NCBI GenBank assembly: GCA_009192285.1
Contig: CM018603.1
Coordinates: 5,577,613 to 5,641,612, forward strand
DNA: 64,000 nt
Reading direction: 5' to 3'
DNA from: Morchella semilibera
Taxonomy: Eukaryota; Ascomycota; Pezizomycetes; Pezizales; Morchellaceae
Position numbers and translations under genes: made by a program. The notes below the pieces were generated by a model. The model ran no database searches, was not told the origin of the DNA, and saw only the letters and a list, made by a program, of their open reading frames with translations. Shown piece after piece: positions 10,745-22,088 of the stretch. How positions within the stretch are numbered: position 1 is the stretch's first letter; the number at the start of each line of letters is the position of its first letter.

Positions 10745-13700
10745 CCTGGTTTCTGGAATATGCAATCATGACATAATGTTGTCTCAATCTCAACCAATTA
10801 CTATGAATTGTTTGGGTGAGGAGGGTGTTCGGGTGGCTAGAGAAGTTATCCATTGCAAATGTCTCACGTGCCCAGGGGATACATGAGGTTGTTGCCGAAA
10901 AAGGCATAGAGGTAGACCTTACAGCAGCATGTTGAGCAAGATTTGTGGACTAGAGATCATACACTATGTATTTCTGATAAGGTGATTGCCAGCTACAGCG
11001 CTGGCTTGCTGCACGACTCTCCTTTGGGAAGGGTTGGTAGGCTTGCACGAAAGTGTTCAATTATATCTTATCCGAGTAAAGCCGTTTTAGAACTGGTGAT
11101 AAGAGCCATTGAATGATGAAACAGGGAAAGATGGCCTTTTATTTGTAGTAGCGGCTGCTGTTTTGAATTTGATGTCGAACAGACCTGGGCGTTAAGAAGC
11201 CTCTGAGGGAAAGCCCTATCATAAAGGCGGAAAAAAGGTTTCGCACTAAATTGAGCCTCTATACCACACCATCTGACTAACTCCGGGAAAGGTCCGTATG
11301 ATAGAACCGAAAGCTTCTCAATCCTATAGGTGGATTATAATCTCATTTATACGAAGTATGATGTCTATTGATAGCCTTTACACCACCCTCCCTACTTGAA
11401 GATTTATCAAGAGAATTTATTTACGGAAGCAAAGATAACTATTGTACTACAAATCTTTGGGTATCGGTGTTTTCTTTACTCCAAAAACCTTTTATCGTCT
11501 TAAATGCCCATTCTACTGTTGCTGCTAAAGCTAGGGGAAACCCCAAATTTGTCAATTAACGCGACAGCTTTGGCTTTACTAGTAATTCTCTGGCGGGGTT
11601 TTGGGGCCTCTGGAATTCACCTATACAGCTACGGAATCATTTTGGACGAGCCGTTGCTTTCGGAGCCTGATATGGCTTTTGGGCTACTCAGGCCAGCTCA
11701 ATAACACCTAGACCTTTATGTGTCCCATTCGATATCTCAACTTGTCATTTTTCTATATTCCAGTTGACTCAACTTCTGTGCAGGCCGGCGTGGACACAAT
11801 AAAAACAAACATCCCAGATTATTATATTTATAAAGTCATATTCGAGAAACGGATAAACCCTTGATCATCTACCAATCGCCACACTTTACTACCTGGTTAG
11901 TTCTCCCACTTCGTACCACCCCACGCAGTCACCCACCACCGTGCAACCACTCTACTACGGAGGGACTATTCACCCTATAAGCACTGGACAAATACTATGT
12001 CTTTACCTGTTATCCTTTTTATCCTATCGGGTATATCGTTCACTAAATGTTTTGTTACCCTCATATGGTATCAGTCACTCCTCGTTAAATACGGAACTCT
12101 TATCTCTTCCTTTCTTTCCAAATTTAAAACAATAACAAACATTATTTTCACACTTACGTAGTAGTTAAGACTATAAGGGGTGGAGGACAGAGAGGTGAGC
12201 GTAAGGTAAATCAGGGAATATAGCCGAAGACAAGACTAAGCCACTGGCGGGAAGTAACGACACACCTCCAGGACCAGAATAACAAAAACCTTATGATGTG
12301 TTTCAGAACTAGAGGGATCACTATAAACATTAAGTGAACCGCAAAAAGAAAAAGTATTTCCCGTAATTCTCCTTTACACCATAAACAAGAGGACGATGAT
12401 CAGGATAATGAAAATATCAAGTATATTTCCTATAGCGGCGATGACTAGGAGAAAAAAGTAAATAAAAGAACAAAGAACACCGAAAAAACACAAATAAGTA
12501 ATAGCCATCAAGCCCTCGTCCATCATGTCTAATCCCTTGCCCCTTGCATAACCCATAGCTATAGTATCCGACCAAGCATGATATTCCAAATACCCTTCAT
12601 CTCAACTTGCTAAGTGACCCAAATACCTAAGTAGTTCATTCATTACTCAATTCCTATTATCCTACCAAAATGATTTAGCGCACATCCATCATGGTTCCGG
12701 CACACTCCCATACTAAAGTCTATACTAGTAGGCAGTGCGTGCCATGGTAGAAACCAGTATAGAATTGGACATATCTTGTACTGACTATACCATGGATACC
12801 TCTCTCTATTAGCTACAAGACAGAGTCCTATTCACCATAGAAACCGTTAAAATGGTTCATTAGTCCTGGCGCCGTCCATCCTTAGGGTGATCGTTCCACG
12901 GGCGGGCGGGTCCGTTCTGCGAATCCGTTCCATATTTAGTCCAAAAAGGTACTTACATGTACTGTTTGCTATGTGGATTGCACTGGCCCGGAGATGTTGC
13001 TATCTCGGTTTAACCATACTAATTGTTGCGCTAAACTGTACTCGATCACTGTCTCATTATCATTCGATGAATACCGGCTTTACCGCCAAACCGTAGTCCC
13101 ACTACAAACACTGGGATCAGGATCAAAATTTGAAGTTTCCTAAACTCATTATCTCTCCCCATTGCAAGTAACAAACAAAATAACCGACAAAGGAAACACA
13201 AAAATGATGGGCACTGCAGCATTTCGCTGTATAAAGCGGAACGGAATGGGTTTCTTGCTCATGACGAGCCACACTGATCCACCTGTATGGGTTTTGGTGG
13301 GCCAATCACAGGTATTGTTTACTATGTTTCTTTCATTTCTAGTGATCCACTCATTCTGAATTAATCAATGCAGAAGGCCAGATGTTCCACGATATTTCCT
13401 CAGTTATAATTCTTGTTCGTGGTCCCTAAAATACTTTGGTAACAACATTTCAACTTGATATGAACTGTATTGCAAAACCTATTGACTGGTAACAGTGCCT
13501 AGGTTTAAAGATGAAGGCGATGGCCGTAGTGTTATTAATTTAGGCTTAGCAGAAGGGTCAGGGTGGTGGTTATTTCAAAGTTGTTATATATAGTGACAGT
13601 CAATAATATCTGTGTAATAGGTTAGCGGCAAACGGAGCGAGAACTAGAAGGAATTTTTTAGAGCGGCAGAGCCTGAGAAAGACAACAATAGATCCAAATG

Positions 13701-15544
13701 GGAGGGCAGTCTGTCAAGTATCTTGAACACAAACCAACTAAAACTCTTAGTCTCTTCTTTGTTCTCTTTACAAAGGGTAGCCAATCGTTATTCACCCTCG
13801 CAAACCAATCAATCCCAATTTCTCCCAAAACACCCTTTCCTGCGGTCCTTGGGGCAGGAAAGCCATGGAGTCAAATAAACTCTATCCTGCATAATAAAGA
13901 GATCATATAGCATTGAATACGAATTGAAGTCAACAGAATCTCACAAATCATCGCTTGACGAAGATTCTCAAGCGGCTATTGAGAGATTATTAGCAAGAAA
14001 ATTAAGTGCCACTCCTACTATCTTGATGAAGGAAGGAGGGGGAGATGAAAATACATCTACGGATACAGTATGGATAAGTAGAGGAAAGAACTTCTACTTG
14101 GGCAGAACTATATTCACAACCCTTTACGGATCCCAGCGCCATTTGTTGGAATATATTCAATCGGATACTTGTTTCTACAGGCGCCACGAGATTATAACAT
14201 TCTGTTCAGACCTTTCAGCAATTATATATATTTCCACTACTCCCCATCGGGATATGGACAATCTTTGGGTAATAAGGGATTTTTGAGTGGTTATAGAAGC
14301 AATGGACCAATTCAACAAAGAATATAACTGGAGAGCTCTAGGAGAGTTCATTTAAAACAATATTTTTGTCAAATATACTTATAGTTATTCATACTTCGCC
14401 TAAAGGTATAGCGAACCTAGAAATATAAGCAACTACTTGGGAACCCCAAAGCTACCCCTGAATCCGGGAAGTCAACAGTATGGCTTTGTCAAAACCTGTC
14501 AAAGCTATGAAACGACAACAGTAATAATCGGGAACTCGCCTGTAATGTACGTATACTACTATCAGGATATACGAGTCATTGGTTCATTAGTATTGATTCA
14601 TTATTAAGGACAATAATCAACAATTCAGACAAAGGTTCTACAAATTGCATATCTTTTCAGGATCCAGGATTTGTTCAGGTTGTCGATACACCAACCAAAG
14701 ACTCATCGGAAATGTTGACAGCTAATGGCACGGGGTCAACCGCAATATCCTTCTAGAGTCTAGTGTTTGTTGTTGTAACTGCGGTCCGGGTGTTGATGCA
14801 GGAGAAGCAGGAATGGAACTAAGCAAGCCAATAAAGAGCTATCAGGTAGGGTAGCTCCAAACAAATATTTTCGTAAATATATTCCACTTTTTACTTTTTT
14901 CGGACTGCATACCGGAATGTAGGGTGGAGTGGCTTGGCTCAGCCCGTACAGTCCACCCTAACTGGACGGCTGGTGGTGGTGGTGGTGGCCAGGCCACTTG
15001 TATCAACCGCAAAATCTGAGAGAATTCGTTGCACTGCAGCAAATTACTTACACCAAAACTTGCAGATTGAGGGCTCTAGTTGGCCTATACCCCTACTGTC
15101 TCGCAACAAATCTTTTCAGATAATACGGTACTTGCCGAGTTTTCAAGTTTAAGACGGCTGCCACACAACCTTTGGTTATATCTCCTGGACTTAAAGTATT
15201 ACAGTTAGTCTCGTTCCCAGCCCATACGGTGGTGTTAGTGGTGGTGGTGGTTCAATATAGGTTCATCACAGTAGGGTCTGGAGCAATAACTTTTCGGAAA
15301 AAAAACCGGGTTTCTAAATGACCCCGCCGGACTTTTTTTGGTAGAGAATCCAGAGTTTTTGGCCTAGCAACCGGGGATTTTGGAGGGCAACCGGACTTTT
15401 TTTGGGGCTCTTTGGCAAGGGAAGGACTGGTATAAACTTTTTGGGCAAGCACACGAGACCTTTCCGGTATTGAACTATACAACCAAAGATATACCGCTGG
15501 GAAACGAGACTATTACAGTACCCTATCTCAAAGTGCGACATCTC
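10745..15544. other. gene-free stretch
   Basis: No recognisable gene. Open frames such as 13924-14286 (120 codons) show no known domain and no splice-linked neighbours. The content looks like old, unassignable repeat DNA. Confidence 0.4.
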
Positions 15545-15888
15545 GGCTTGGTGAAGTGGCAGGGATTAATGAGAGGTGGTTGACTAAGCACCGCCAAGAG
15601 CTTAATATTTAGACACAGAGGTGGTTAGCGCCACTTCCTATTTAGGCGCGCTAGTGGCAGAAAGTATAATAGTGAGACATGTGTGAGACAGAATCTACGT
15701 GATTTGATTGGCCTGGCAGGGATTAACGCCAAGAGCTTAATATTTACACACAGGGGTGGTTAGCGCTACTTTCTCTCAAATCTGAGCAGCTAGGTAACCG
15801 AACAGGTTAATCCCCCCGCTGTTCCTATACTTTACCGCTGTTCCCTAGACTCTGTCGCTGTTCCCTATTACTGGATCAGCTTGCAGTC
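15545..15888 (+). repeat. dispersed repeat A, copy 1 (344 bp)
   Basis: The whole block is repeated in reverse orientation at 41790-42127. Each copy contains two internal subrepeats with GCCAAGAGCTTAATATTTA followed by GGTGGTTAGCGCCACTT. They are separated by a segment with ATAATAGTGAGACATGTGTG and followed by GTAACCGAACAGGTTAATCC. No coding capacity. Probably a non-autonomous mobile element or part of one. Confidence 0.85.
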
Positions 15889-17210
15889 GCGAGCTGGCCA
15901 TTGCTAGTTTGGCAAGTACAGCTTCCCACCCCACCCACCCCCCACCACACATTTCAGAGGGACTATTGATCAAGAACCACTACTCCCTGATCCGCTCTCT
16001 ACTGAATTACGACGCCAACAGTACTCACCCCTCCACCCCTACTAGACCCCTACGTCTGGATGCCTAAACACCCCCAGGCAGGTCGGGGCCTGGATAGGCT
16101 TGGAACAAAGCTTAACCTCCGGTTGGAATGCTTAAATCACGTTCTCTTTTCGCCATGCTCGCGTAATGTCCGGCTTTCACTTTGCATAAAATGAGGTTTT
16201 TTTCGGGTGGGAATGAGCATATTTTAGTAACCTAATAGGAGAATCGGATAAAGTTCCAGCATCCCGCTTGGAAATGAAGCCTGATTTTCACCCCGACCGC
16301 AGCCTAAATACATCCTAACAAATGCCGGGACGATATCCGTCCAGCGCCTCTGGTAGGAGAGCATGGGGGGGGGGGGAGCCTAGCTCCTATCCTACCGAAT
16401 AGGCTCGGCAGCCCAAGAGAGGTCTTCTATTATTGCATAACCCCCCTTGTGTGCCAATTGTTCTCTGGGATGCGCTAACCATCCAATAGGTCAATCTGGC
16501 GGACCTCTGAATCCAAATATTTCAAAATTCGAGCTCATTGTTACGACGCCAAAACCAAAAGATATTTTCTTTCATTATGTAGTGTTTCAGTAGGAATTGT
16601 AGTCATTCAATTTAAGTACAAATATTAAACTTAAAGAAAGAGATATTACCTGCGATATGTTCGACCCATTTGTCGGTACCGATTCATATATCCTTGTTTA
16701 TCACCGACGTGCGCATGAAATTCAAGCAAAAGGCCAACTGCAAAAAGGACCCAACAGCCCCAAACGGCCACCGCTAAGCTCCCCCCCCCCCCAGCCAACC
16801 CCGCATCGGCGATAACACCAACAAGGCTGAGGCTAAGAGAGTCAGTCCGGGCCCAGTTTTGGTGGGCATGGGATTGCATGGTCTTGAGGACTTTCAGATA
16901 ATCTCGGCGGGGTAAGCAGCTCGCCGACTTTACCAGCCTTGACTGGTGATAGTGAGAATGGGTGAAGATCCGCTCTTCTGACGCTAGTGTGGTCGTAATT
17001 ATGGGAAATACTTTCTTCATACTATACTTATTAGGGTAAGGTGTTGCGCCCCGCATAGCTCTTCGGGGTCACATGCAGGTATGGTGCGGGGGGGCGATTT
17101 TGACAACCCTGTACACACCACTTCAACCAATTCTTTCATTGGCTCTTGGAAGCAAACATTGAAGAGCCTCACCTTTAACTCGACTCTATGCCCGTCAGAG
17201 CGAATAAGAT
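15889..17210. other. gene-free stretch with homopolymer tracts
   Basis: Contains a G11-type tract near 16366 and a C-tract near 16782. The minus-strand open frame 16646-17056 has a hydrophobic stretch but no recognisable domain or intron partner and was not called. Confidence 0.4.
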
Positions 17211-17319
17211 AGAGACTTTGCGCAAATCCAGCCAGCTCTATATTCTGATTGGCAGGCTACGGGATCGGCATCAATCAGGTTACCGGAAAATGGGCTGGCT
17301 CCGTTTGCGCAAAGACTCT
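17211..17319 (+). mobile_element. MITE family B, copy 1 (109 bp)
   Basis: The ends AGAGACTTTGCGCAAA and TTTGCGCAAAGACTCT are inverted repeats continuing into AGCCAGC/GCTGGCT. The centre, with GATTGGCAGGCTACGGGATC and TCAGGTTACCGGAAAATGG, is shared with 18285-18402. Confidence 0.85.
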
Positions 17320-17377
17320 GATATCACACTGAACAGGGCTGACAACATCACCCTCTAAGCCTTCTCGCACCATACTA

Positions 17378-17456
17378 CTCGCCAGATTTTTAAGTCTGTT
17401 GATTCTTTAGGTGCGGTTGCCACGCAAAATATCAACAGACTTTAAAAATTGGCGAG
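17378..17456. mobile_element. TA-flanked hairpin element, 79 bp
   Basis: The arms CTCGCCAGATTTTTAAGTC and GACTTTAAAAATTGGCGAG enclose a short loop, with TA on both sides (17376-17377 and 17457-17458). The right TA is also the left TA of the next element. Confidence 0.85.
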
Positions 17457-17458
17457 TA

Positions 17459-17577
17459 CTCGCCCGTCTTTGCCAAGGATTTTCACCTGACCACCCTCTC
17501 CATAGGCTCACCACGATATTCTCCAATAAAACCTCAGAGTGCGAGTCACGTGAAAATCCTTGGCAAAGACGGGCGAG
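17459..17577. mobile_element. TA-flanked hairpin element, 119 bp
   Basis: The 29-bp arms (CTCGCCCGTCTTTGCCAAGG and on) are perfectly inverted at the far end. TA lies at 17457-17458 and 17578-17579. It abuts the preceding 79-bp element and shares the terminal CTCGCC, but the rest of the arm is unrelated. Confidence 0.9.
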
Positions 17578-18284
17578 TACACACCCACGCGTGCCAAGCC
17601 TACCCCGCCATTTGCCTGCGGTGCGACACACTCGCAGGCTTTAACATACACCCCGCGATGAGCATTTCTGGGGCGGGTAAGCATGCAAGACATATCATAG
17701 ACATTCATCCGCGATCGAACGCCCCACCTACAGAACCTGGTACAGCGCATGTGTGATGATATATGGCGTAGGAGTGGCAGCTGTACTGCGCAGGGCTCGG
17801 CGACCTTCACGGTCGGTTGAATTGTTTACTAACGCTTGAATTATAGATAATTATGCCGGTACTCAATACTTTAGGTATTACATTGCTTGGTGTATAAAAC
17901 GCCACGACGCCGAAGACCACCACAACTCATTAAAATTGATCAACCTATCTCTTGGACAGATGAAGTCCTCCAACTCGCGACATGGACCGTGCACGTATTT
18001 ACTAAGGTAACTGGTTTTGCTCTTACGGTGGTAATAATGATAGAGCCAATGAGAAGTTAACATCAGTTATCACATAGGGCTAGGAATAGCTGAGGATTTC
18101 ATCTGCCCAAGGGATAGGTTCTCCAATTGGAAAGGATCTCCAGCATAGGTATATCGACCTGAAAAGGTTGAAAGAAACGAATGTTGTGTCGGCTCCTGCA
18201 CGTTTACCATGCAAAGAGCCGGGAGATGCAAGTGACAGGAACGGGGTTGATTTGTAGGAGTTATTACCGCCACTCCATACCAGC

Positions 18285-18402
18285 AGAGACTTTGTGCAAA
18301 TGGAGCCAGCCCTATATTTCGATTATCTGATTGGCAGGCTATGGGATCGGCGTCGATCAGGTTACCGGAAAATGGAGTTGGCTCCATCTGCGCAAGGTCT
18401 CT
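18285..18402 (+). mobile_element. MITE family B, copy 2 (118 bp)
   Basis: Same family and orientation as 17211-17319, with ends AGAGACTTTGTGCAAATGGA and TGCGCAAGGTCTCT. A longer centre includes TCTGATTGGCAGGCTATGGG and TCAGGTTACCGGAAAATGG. Confidence 0.85.
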
Positions 18403-18429
18403 ATTATCGTTGCATTTTCCATTATTGTA

Positions 18430-18519
18430 CTTGGGGCGAGAATAAGTTTCCACCAGGTTTGCGCGAGAAGACGCTGTTGCAACACAGAAGTGGTGGCAGA
18501 AACTTATTCTCGCGGCAAG
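18430..18519. mobile_element. TA-flanked hairpin element, 90 bp
   Basis: The arms CTTGGGGCGAGAATAAGTTT and AAACTTATTCTCGCGGCAAG are inverted, and TA lies at 18428-18429 and 18520-18521. Non-coding. Confidence 0.85.
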
Positions 18520-18540
18520 TACTTAGGCATTCAGTAAAAA

Positions 18541-18570
18541 GTCGTGAAAAATTGCCCCAGTTTTCACGAC
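18541..18570. repeat. perfect stem-loop
   Basis: GTCGTGAAAA and TTTTCACGAC pair perfectly around a 10-nt loop. It lies just downstream of the 90-bp hairpin element. Function unknown. Confidence 0.6.
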
Positions 18571-19371
18571 CTTGAACTAAAAGCCAAAGCAGTTCCTGGG
18601 CATAAACCTTGTCCCCACTCAAAAGAAATTACTGGGGGATCTTCGGCCTTCCTGTGCGTATGTGTGTTTTCGGGTCATGAGGTCGCTCCTCGAACCTGTG
18701 GAAGCCCCGTTTCACCTGGCCTAGGGTTCTGCATTGGTTAAACAATCCAATTGAAAGCACTGTAGAGCCCTGTCCGCCTACGACCTCGCATATATTCTAC
18801 CCCACATAAATACCCACTTGACTTTCCTTGCAAAAACAAAAAGCATGTGGGACATACGAGTCAAACTGCATCTCAAGCCTATAGGAACACTAAAGATCCG
18901 CAAAGCCTCGAGTAGCTCGCTGGCATAGCCCAGGGCCCCTCTTCTGTAATCGGTTAGAGGCCATTGTACTGCATCAGATATCACATAGAAGTAATCTTGA
19001 CATCACGGAGCTACTCCACTCCGTTGATGATCGCCTGGGGCACCGGGAGGGCAATTGGGATACCCTTGGCCGCTGATCAAGTCTGTCAAATGGTGACTCC
19101 CCTGTCAATATTTCCTCTAAGCTGCGCTCTGGATGAAGATAGGTTTTCCGTGAGTTCGCCGAATTTTTCGGGAGCGGCATTGTTGTTGCGCTATTTTTTC
19201 AGAGGTGGTTGCACAAATTATTCATAGGTAGGTGTATGATAAGGACAGTGTTCATTGACGGTGCTTAAACCTGCATGTAGCTGGATGGGTGTTCTTTCTG
19301 TAGTGCGTTTCTTCAGCTCTGTGGGGCTTCATTCCTGTCTCTCGCACTACTGGGTTGTCCTCAAATTCTAC
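18571..19371. other. intergenic stretch upstream of the tyrosinase gene
   Basis: No gene seen. This is the likely upstream regulatory region of the tyrosinase gene, but no binding site can be named from sequence alone. Confidence 0.4.
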
Positions 19372-19404
19372 TATAAAAGCCCCCCCTCCCCCCCCCCCCC
19401 CCAC
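19372..19404 (+). promoter_or_regulatory. TATA box and C-rich tract before the tyrosinase gene
   Basis: TATAAAAG (19372-19379) is followed at once by an almost pure C tract to about 19402. The tyrosinase start codon is about 95 bp downstream, a normal distance for a fungal promoter. The C tract would lie at or just after the transcription start. Assignment rests on position and the TATA match only. Confidence 0.5.
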
Positions 19405-19791
19405 GGATGCTCGATTCTCCACCCCAAATCTCTAAAACATTATACTGCAATCTTCTACCGCTTATTCAATATGGCAAAACCGTATCAACACGTCGAGATA
19501 CCACCCGTGAAGCCCGAGGCAGGCCAGCCTCTCCCCTATCGCTATGAGATTCGTGAGCTTATGAAAGCCCCTGACTATTTCAGTCAGGTCTTGCGCGCCT
19601 ACCGTCATTCCCAGAACGACGCCCTGAGGGAGAACCCTTGTTCCTGGTTTGAAATCGGTGGGATTCATGGATGTCCGTTCAGGGAGTGGGACAGAGTCCC
19701 AAGACACGCTAAGGGTTATCAAGGATACTGCCCCCACGGCAACAGCTTCCTATTTCTCCCCTGGCATCGTGCCTGGGAGGCTTTGTTTGAT

Positions 19792-19820
19792 GTTAGTTAT
19801 CATATGATATGATAACTAAC
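19792..19820. repeat. 29-bp palindrome at the tyrosinase exon 1 boundary
   Basis: Two 14-bp arms (GTTAGTTATCATAT and its mirror) meet at a single central base. The left arm starts with the presumed splice donor GTTAGT, and the right arm contains a branch-like CTAAC. It lies 3 bp before the GC-rich mobile element. Confidence 0.8.
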
Positions 19821-19823
19821 ATC

Positions 19824-20260
19824 CAAGGACGCCAATGGGCCAGCCCGGGCTGGAAAATAGGGTCGGCCTGGCCCGGCCCATGTTATCCAAGTCATAGCCT
19901 GGCCCAAGCCAAATAGCCCGGGTTAGGCCCGGGCCAGATATTTATGGCCCAGGCTCCCACAAATGCAGGTATTCATCACAACTCAAACTAATTTTCTTGA
20001 GATTAATGTAGGTAGAATCAAAAATGCTGCAACTTAATCTGCCTGTTATAGTATGAAATATACAAATGTGGTTTACCTTGCCTCTCATAGTACAGAATGT
20101 CTATATATCAAGGAAGAACTACTAAGATCGTATGAGCACGTTCAAGCCTGGGCCTGCCCATTTAGCCCGGGCCAAAGATTAACCTCCGTCTGGTCCGGCC
20201 TGGCCCGCCCAAAAAGAGCCCGGGCGGCCCATCTCAACCCACGGCCCATTGACGTCCTTG
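19824..20260 (+). mobile_element. GC-rich inverted-repeat element, copy 1 (437 bp), in the tyrosinase gene
   Basis: The ends CAAGGACGCCAATGGGCC and, mirrored, CAAGGACGTCAATGGGCC match the element at 10375-10744, which lies in the opposite orientation. The inside carries many GCCCGGGC and GGCCCGGG motifs and an AT-rich centre. It sits between exon 1 and exon 2 of the tyrosinase, where about 30 codons are missing. No clean target duplication was found, so deletion may have followed or accompanied the insertion. Confidence 0.8.
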
Positions 20261-20967
20261 TATACGGTATATCACCGGGGGGTTGAGACACTAATTGTTT
20301 TTATCCGATAGGTACTGGGACTGGGCTCAAATCTTTCCTGGCGGTGACACTACGGTTCCTGATGTCTTCCTAAACAGAAGAATAAAGATTGCTGCTCCAG
20401 GACCCGCCGGAACGACAGAGGAGATTACGAACCCACTCTACAGCTCCAACTTCAAGGAGGTTACAGAGAGCGAGTTTCCAGTACGTAAAATATTTAGATA
20501 ATCTCCCTTCGCCCCTCCATCACCACAGGTTGCTTCAGGTCCCTTTTTAACCAGAAATCATGGGTAAGAATAAACTCTTAGAACACATGGGACGGTTTTA
20601 GCATATTTCTCAATACGGTCCGCCATCCAAAGAGCACTGCGGGAACCTTTGACCCCCATGACGTCGGGCAGCCGGACAGGCTTCAAGAGAGGTTCGCCTG
20701 CGAAGTTAGCAGGTAAATGCTCGTGCGCTTACATGAGAGTAAATTTGACAAACGATCTCCACTAGTATCCTGCAACAAATATACTACTTATTGACAGATA
20801 GCGAGTACGCCGATTTCGCGAAGTTCTCCAACCAGCTTGAATCGATCCATGGTCATGTCCATAACATTATCGGGGGTTCAGGTACTAAACCCCCCCCTGA
20901 TTCCTTCCTCTCCCGCCTGTGAAGGCTGTAACCCTGTTAACTTGGCGTTTTTCTATCGTTTTAACAG

Positions 20968-20975
20968 GTCATATG
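20968..20975 (+). other. 8-nt microexon of the tyrosinase gene
   Basis: GTCATATG lies between an acceptor (TTTTAACAG) and a donor (GTGAGC). It completes the Gly codon from exon 4 and adds His-Met, giving the GGSGHM motif found before the CuB helix. Skipping it would put exon 6 out of frame, so the 8 nt are needed to keep the phase. Confidence 0.7.
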
Positions 20976-22088
20976 GTGAGCACACCCCAAGGCCTCAAGT
21001 GATGTATGCGGAGACTGATATGATGATGTTAGGCTGATTTCGACTATGCATGCGTCGACCCCATATTTTCACTTCACCATGGGTTCGTCGATCTCCTCTT
21101 TACAGTCTGGCAAAAGCTGTATCCACAAGGCGACATGGGTGATAAAACGCATTTCAACACTAGTAGATACGGTCACGGATTCTACGACGGCAAACAGTCT
21201 TGTAAGTCAGGCCAGATTTTCGACAGGGCAGACCTCATTTTGCTTACTAATGAAATATCACAGTTCTCCCGCCTTTCCACCAAACCAAGGATGTGCTGTT
21301 GAATAACATGACGGTGTGGAACGGCGCAGACTTTGGCAGCAATTATAAGTCGCTCGAAGGGGAAGTGACACCAGAGAAGATGAGAACTATTATCAGGGCG
21401 CTGTACTCAGAGGCATCCGCGCAGAGCCTTATCCTTAACCACTTCCCACAATTGATCAAGGAGAAGAATATCACTACAGAGTAACGTCTCTCTAGATAAC
21501 TTCCCAGTCTAGAATGGTGCTAAAAGAAGATACAGGTACTTTGCAACTGTTAGTGCAAAGCATTACGCCCTCAACCGATCCTTCTTGTGTCGTCTATTTC
21601 TAAGCGAAGACACTATGGAGAACCAGTACGACAACCAGTATTTCGTCGGTACATTTGCCGTCTTCTCCACAACCCTGTCACCACTGGCTACGAGAAGTGC
21701 AAGGTCAAAGAGACGGACAACAAGATCGACTTCGTCAGGATCCCGTTGACTGTCGCGCTCCTAGAAAGGCTCGGCGAGGGCGGAAACAGGAGTACACTGG
21801 ATCCGGGAAATATCGGCCCTTACCTAAAGAAGAACCTGAAATGGCAGATCACCCTCGTTTGTGCACCCATCCCACACTTTTTTAATTCCGCCCCACATTT
21901 TGCGTGGATGCTAACCAACTTAGGCCAATGGCGACCCTGTTCCATTGGAGGATGTTCCTAGTCTTCGCATAGAGATCTCCACAAAGGAGGTGGCCCTTGG
22001 TGATCTTGATACGGATTCCGGTCGCAGAGGGCCCGGCCTGGTCCCACATATGCCTCAGAGGTTCCCCGAGTATAGGCCCGGCAAGTAA

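Larger units (their letters stand above)
19471..22088 (+). pseudogene. tyrosinase (type-3 copper polyphenol oxidase), broken by an insertion and a frameshift
   Basis: Family role: o-hydroxylation of monophenols and oxidation to quinones, as in melanin synthesis. Exons by phase and splice signals: 19471-19791, 20312-20480, 20582-20712, 20766-20881, 20968-20975, 21033-21201, 21264-21480, 21536-21856, 21924-22088. CuA ligands lie in GGIHGCPF, YCPHG (with the Cys-x-His thioether pattern) and LPWHRAW. YWDWA follows in exon 2; CuB is ESIHGHVH and VDPIFSLHHGFVD. Exons 7-9 encode the linker and Tyrosinase_C region (YFATVSAKHYALNRSF, IPLTVALLERLGEG, YLKKNLKWQI). Defects: about 30 residues normally between WHRAW and YWDWA are missing, replaced by a 437-bp mobile element. 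The phases of exons 1 and 2 do not match. A 1-nt-type frameshift near 21672 separates VGTFAVFS from NPVTTGYEKC. Splice sites are otherwise preserved, so inactivation looks recent; an assembly error at the frameshift is possible. Confidence 0.88.

Noticed and set aside
16646-17056. Minus-strand 136-codon frame with a hydrophobic stretch
   Set aside because: Its hydrophobic part partly reflects a C-tract; no family resemblance or gene structure.
19824-20260. Treating the 437-bp element as a harmless intron insertion
   Set aside because: Exon 1 ends at phase 0 but exon 2 needs two preceding bases, and about 30 conserved residues are missing, so coding sequence has been lost as well.
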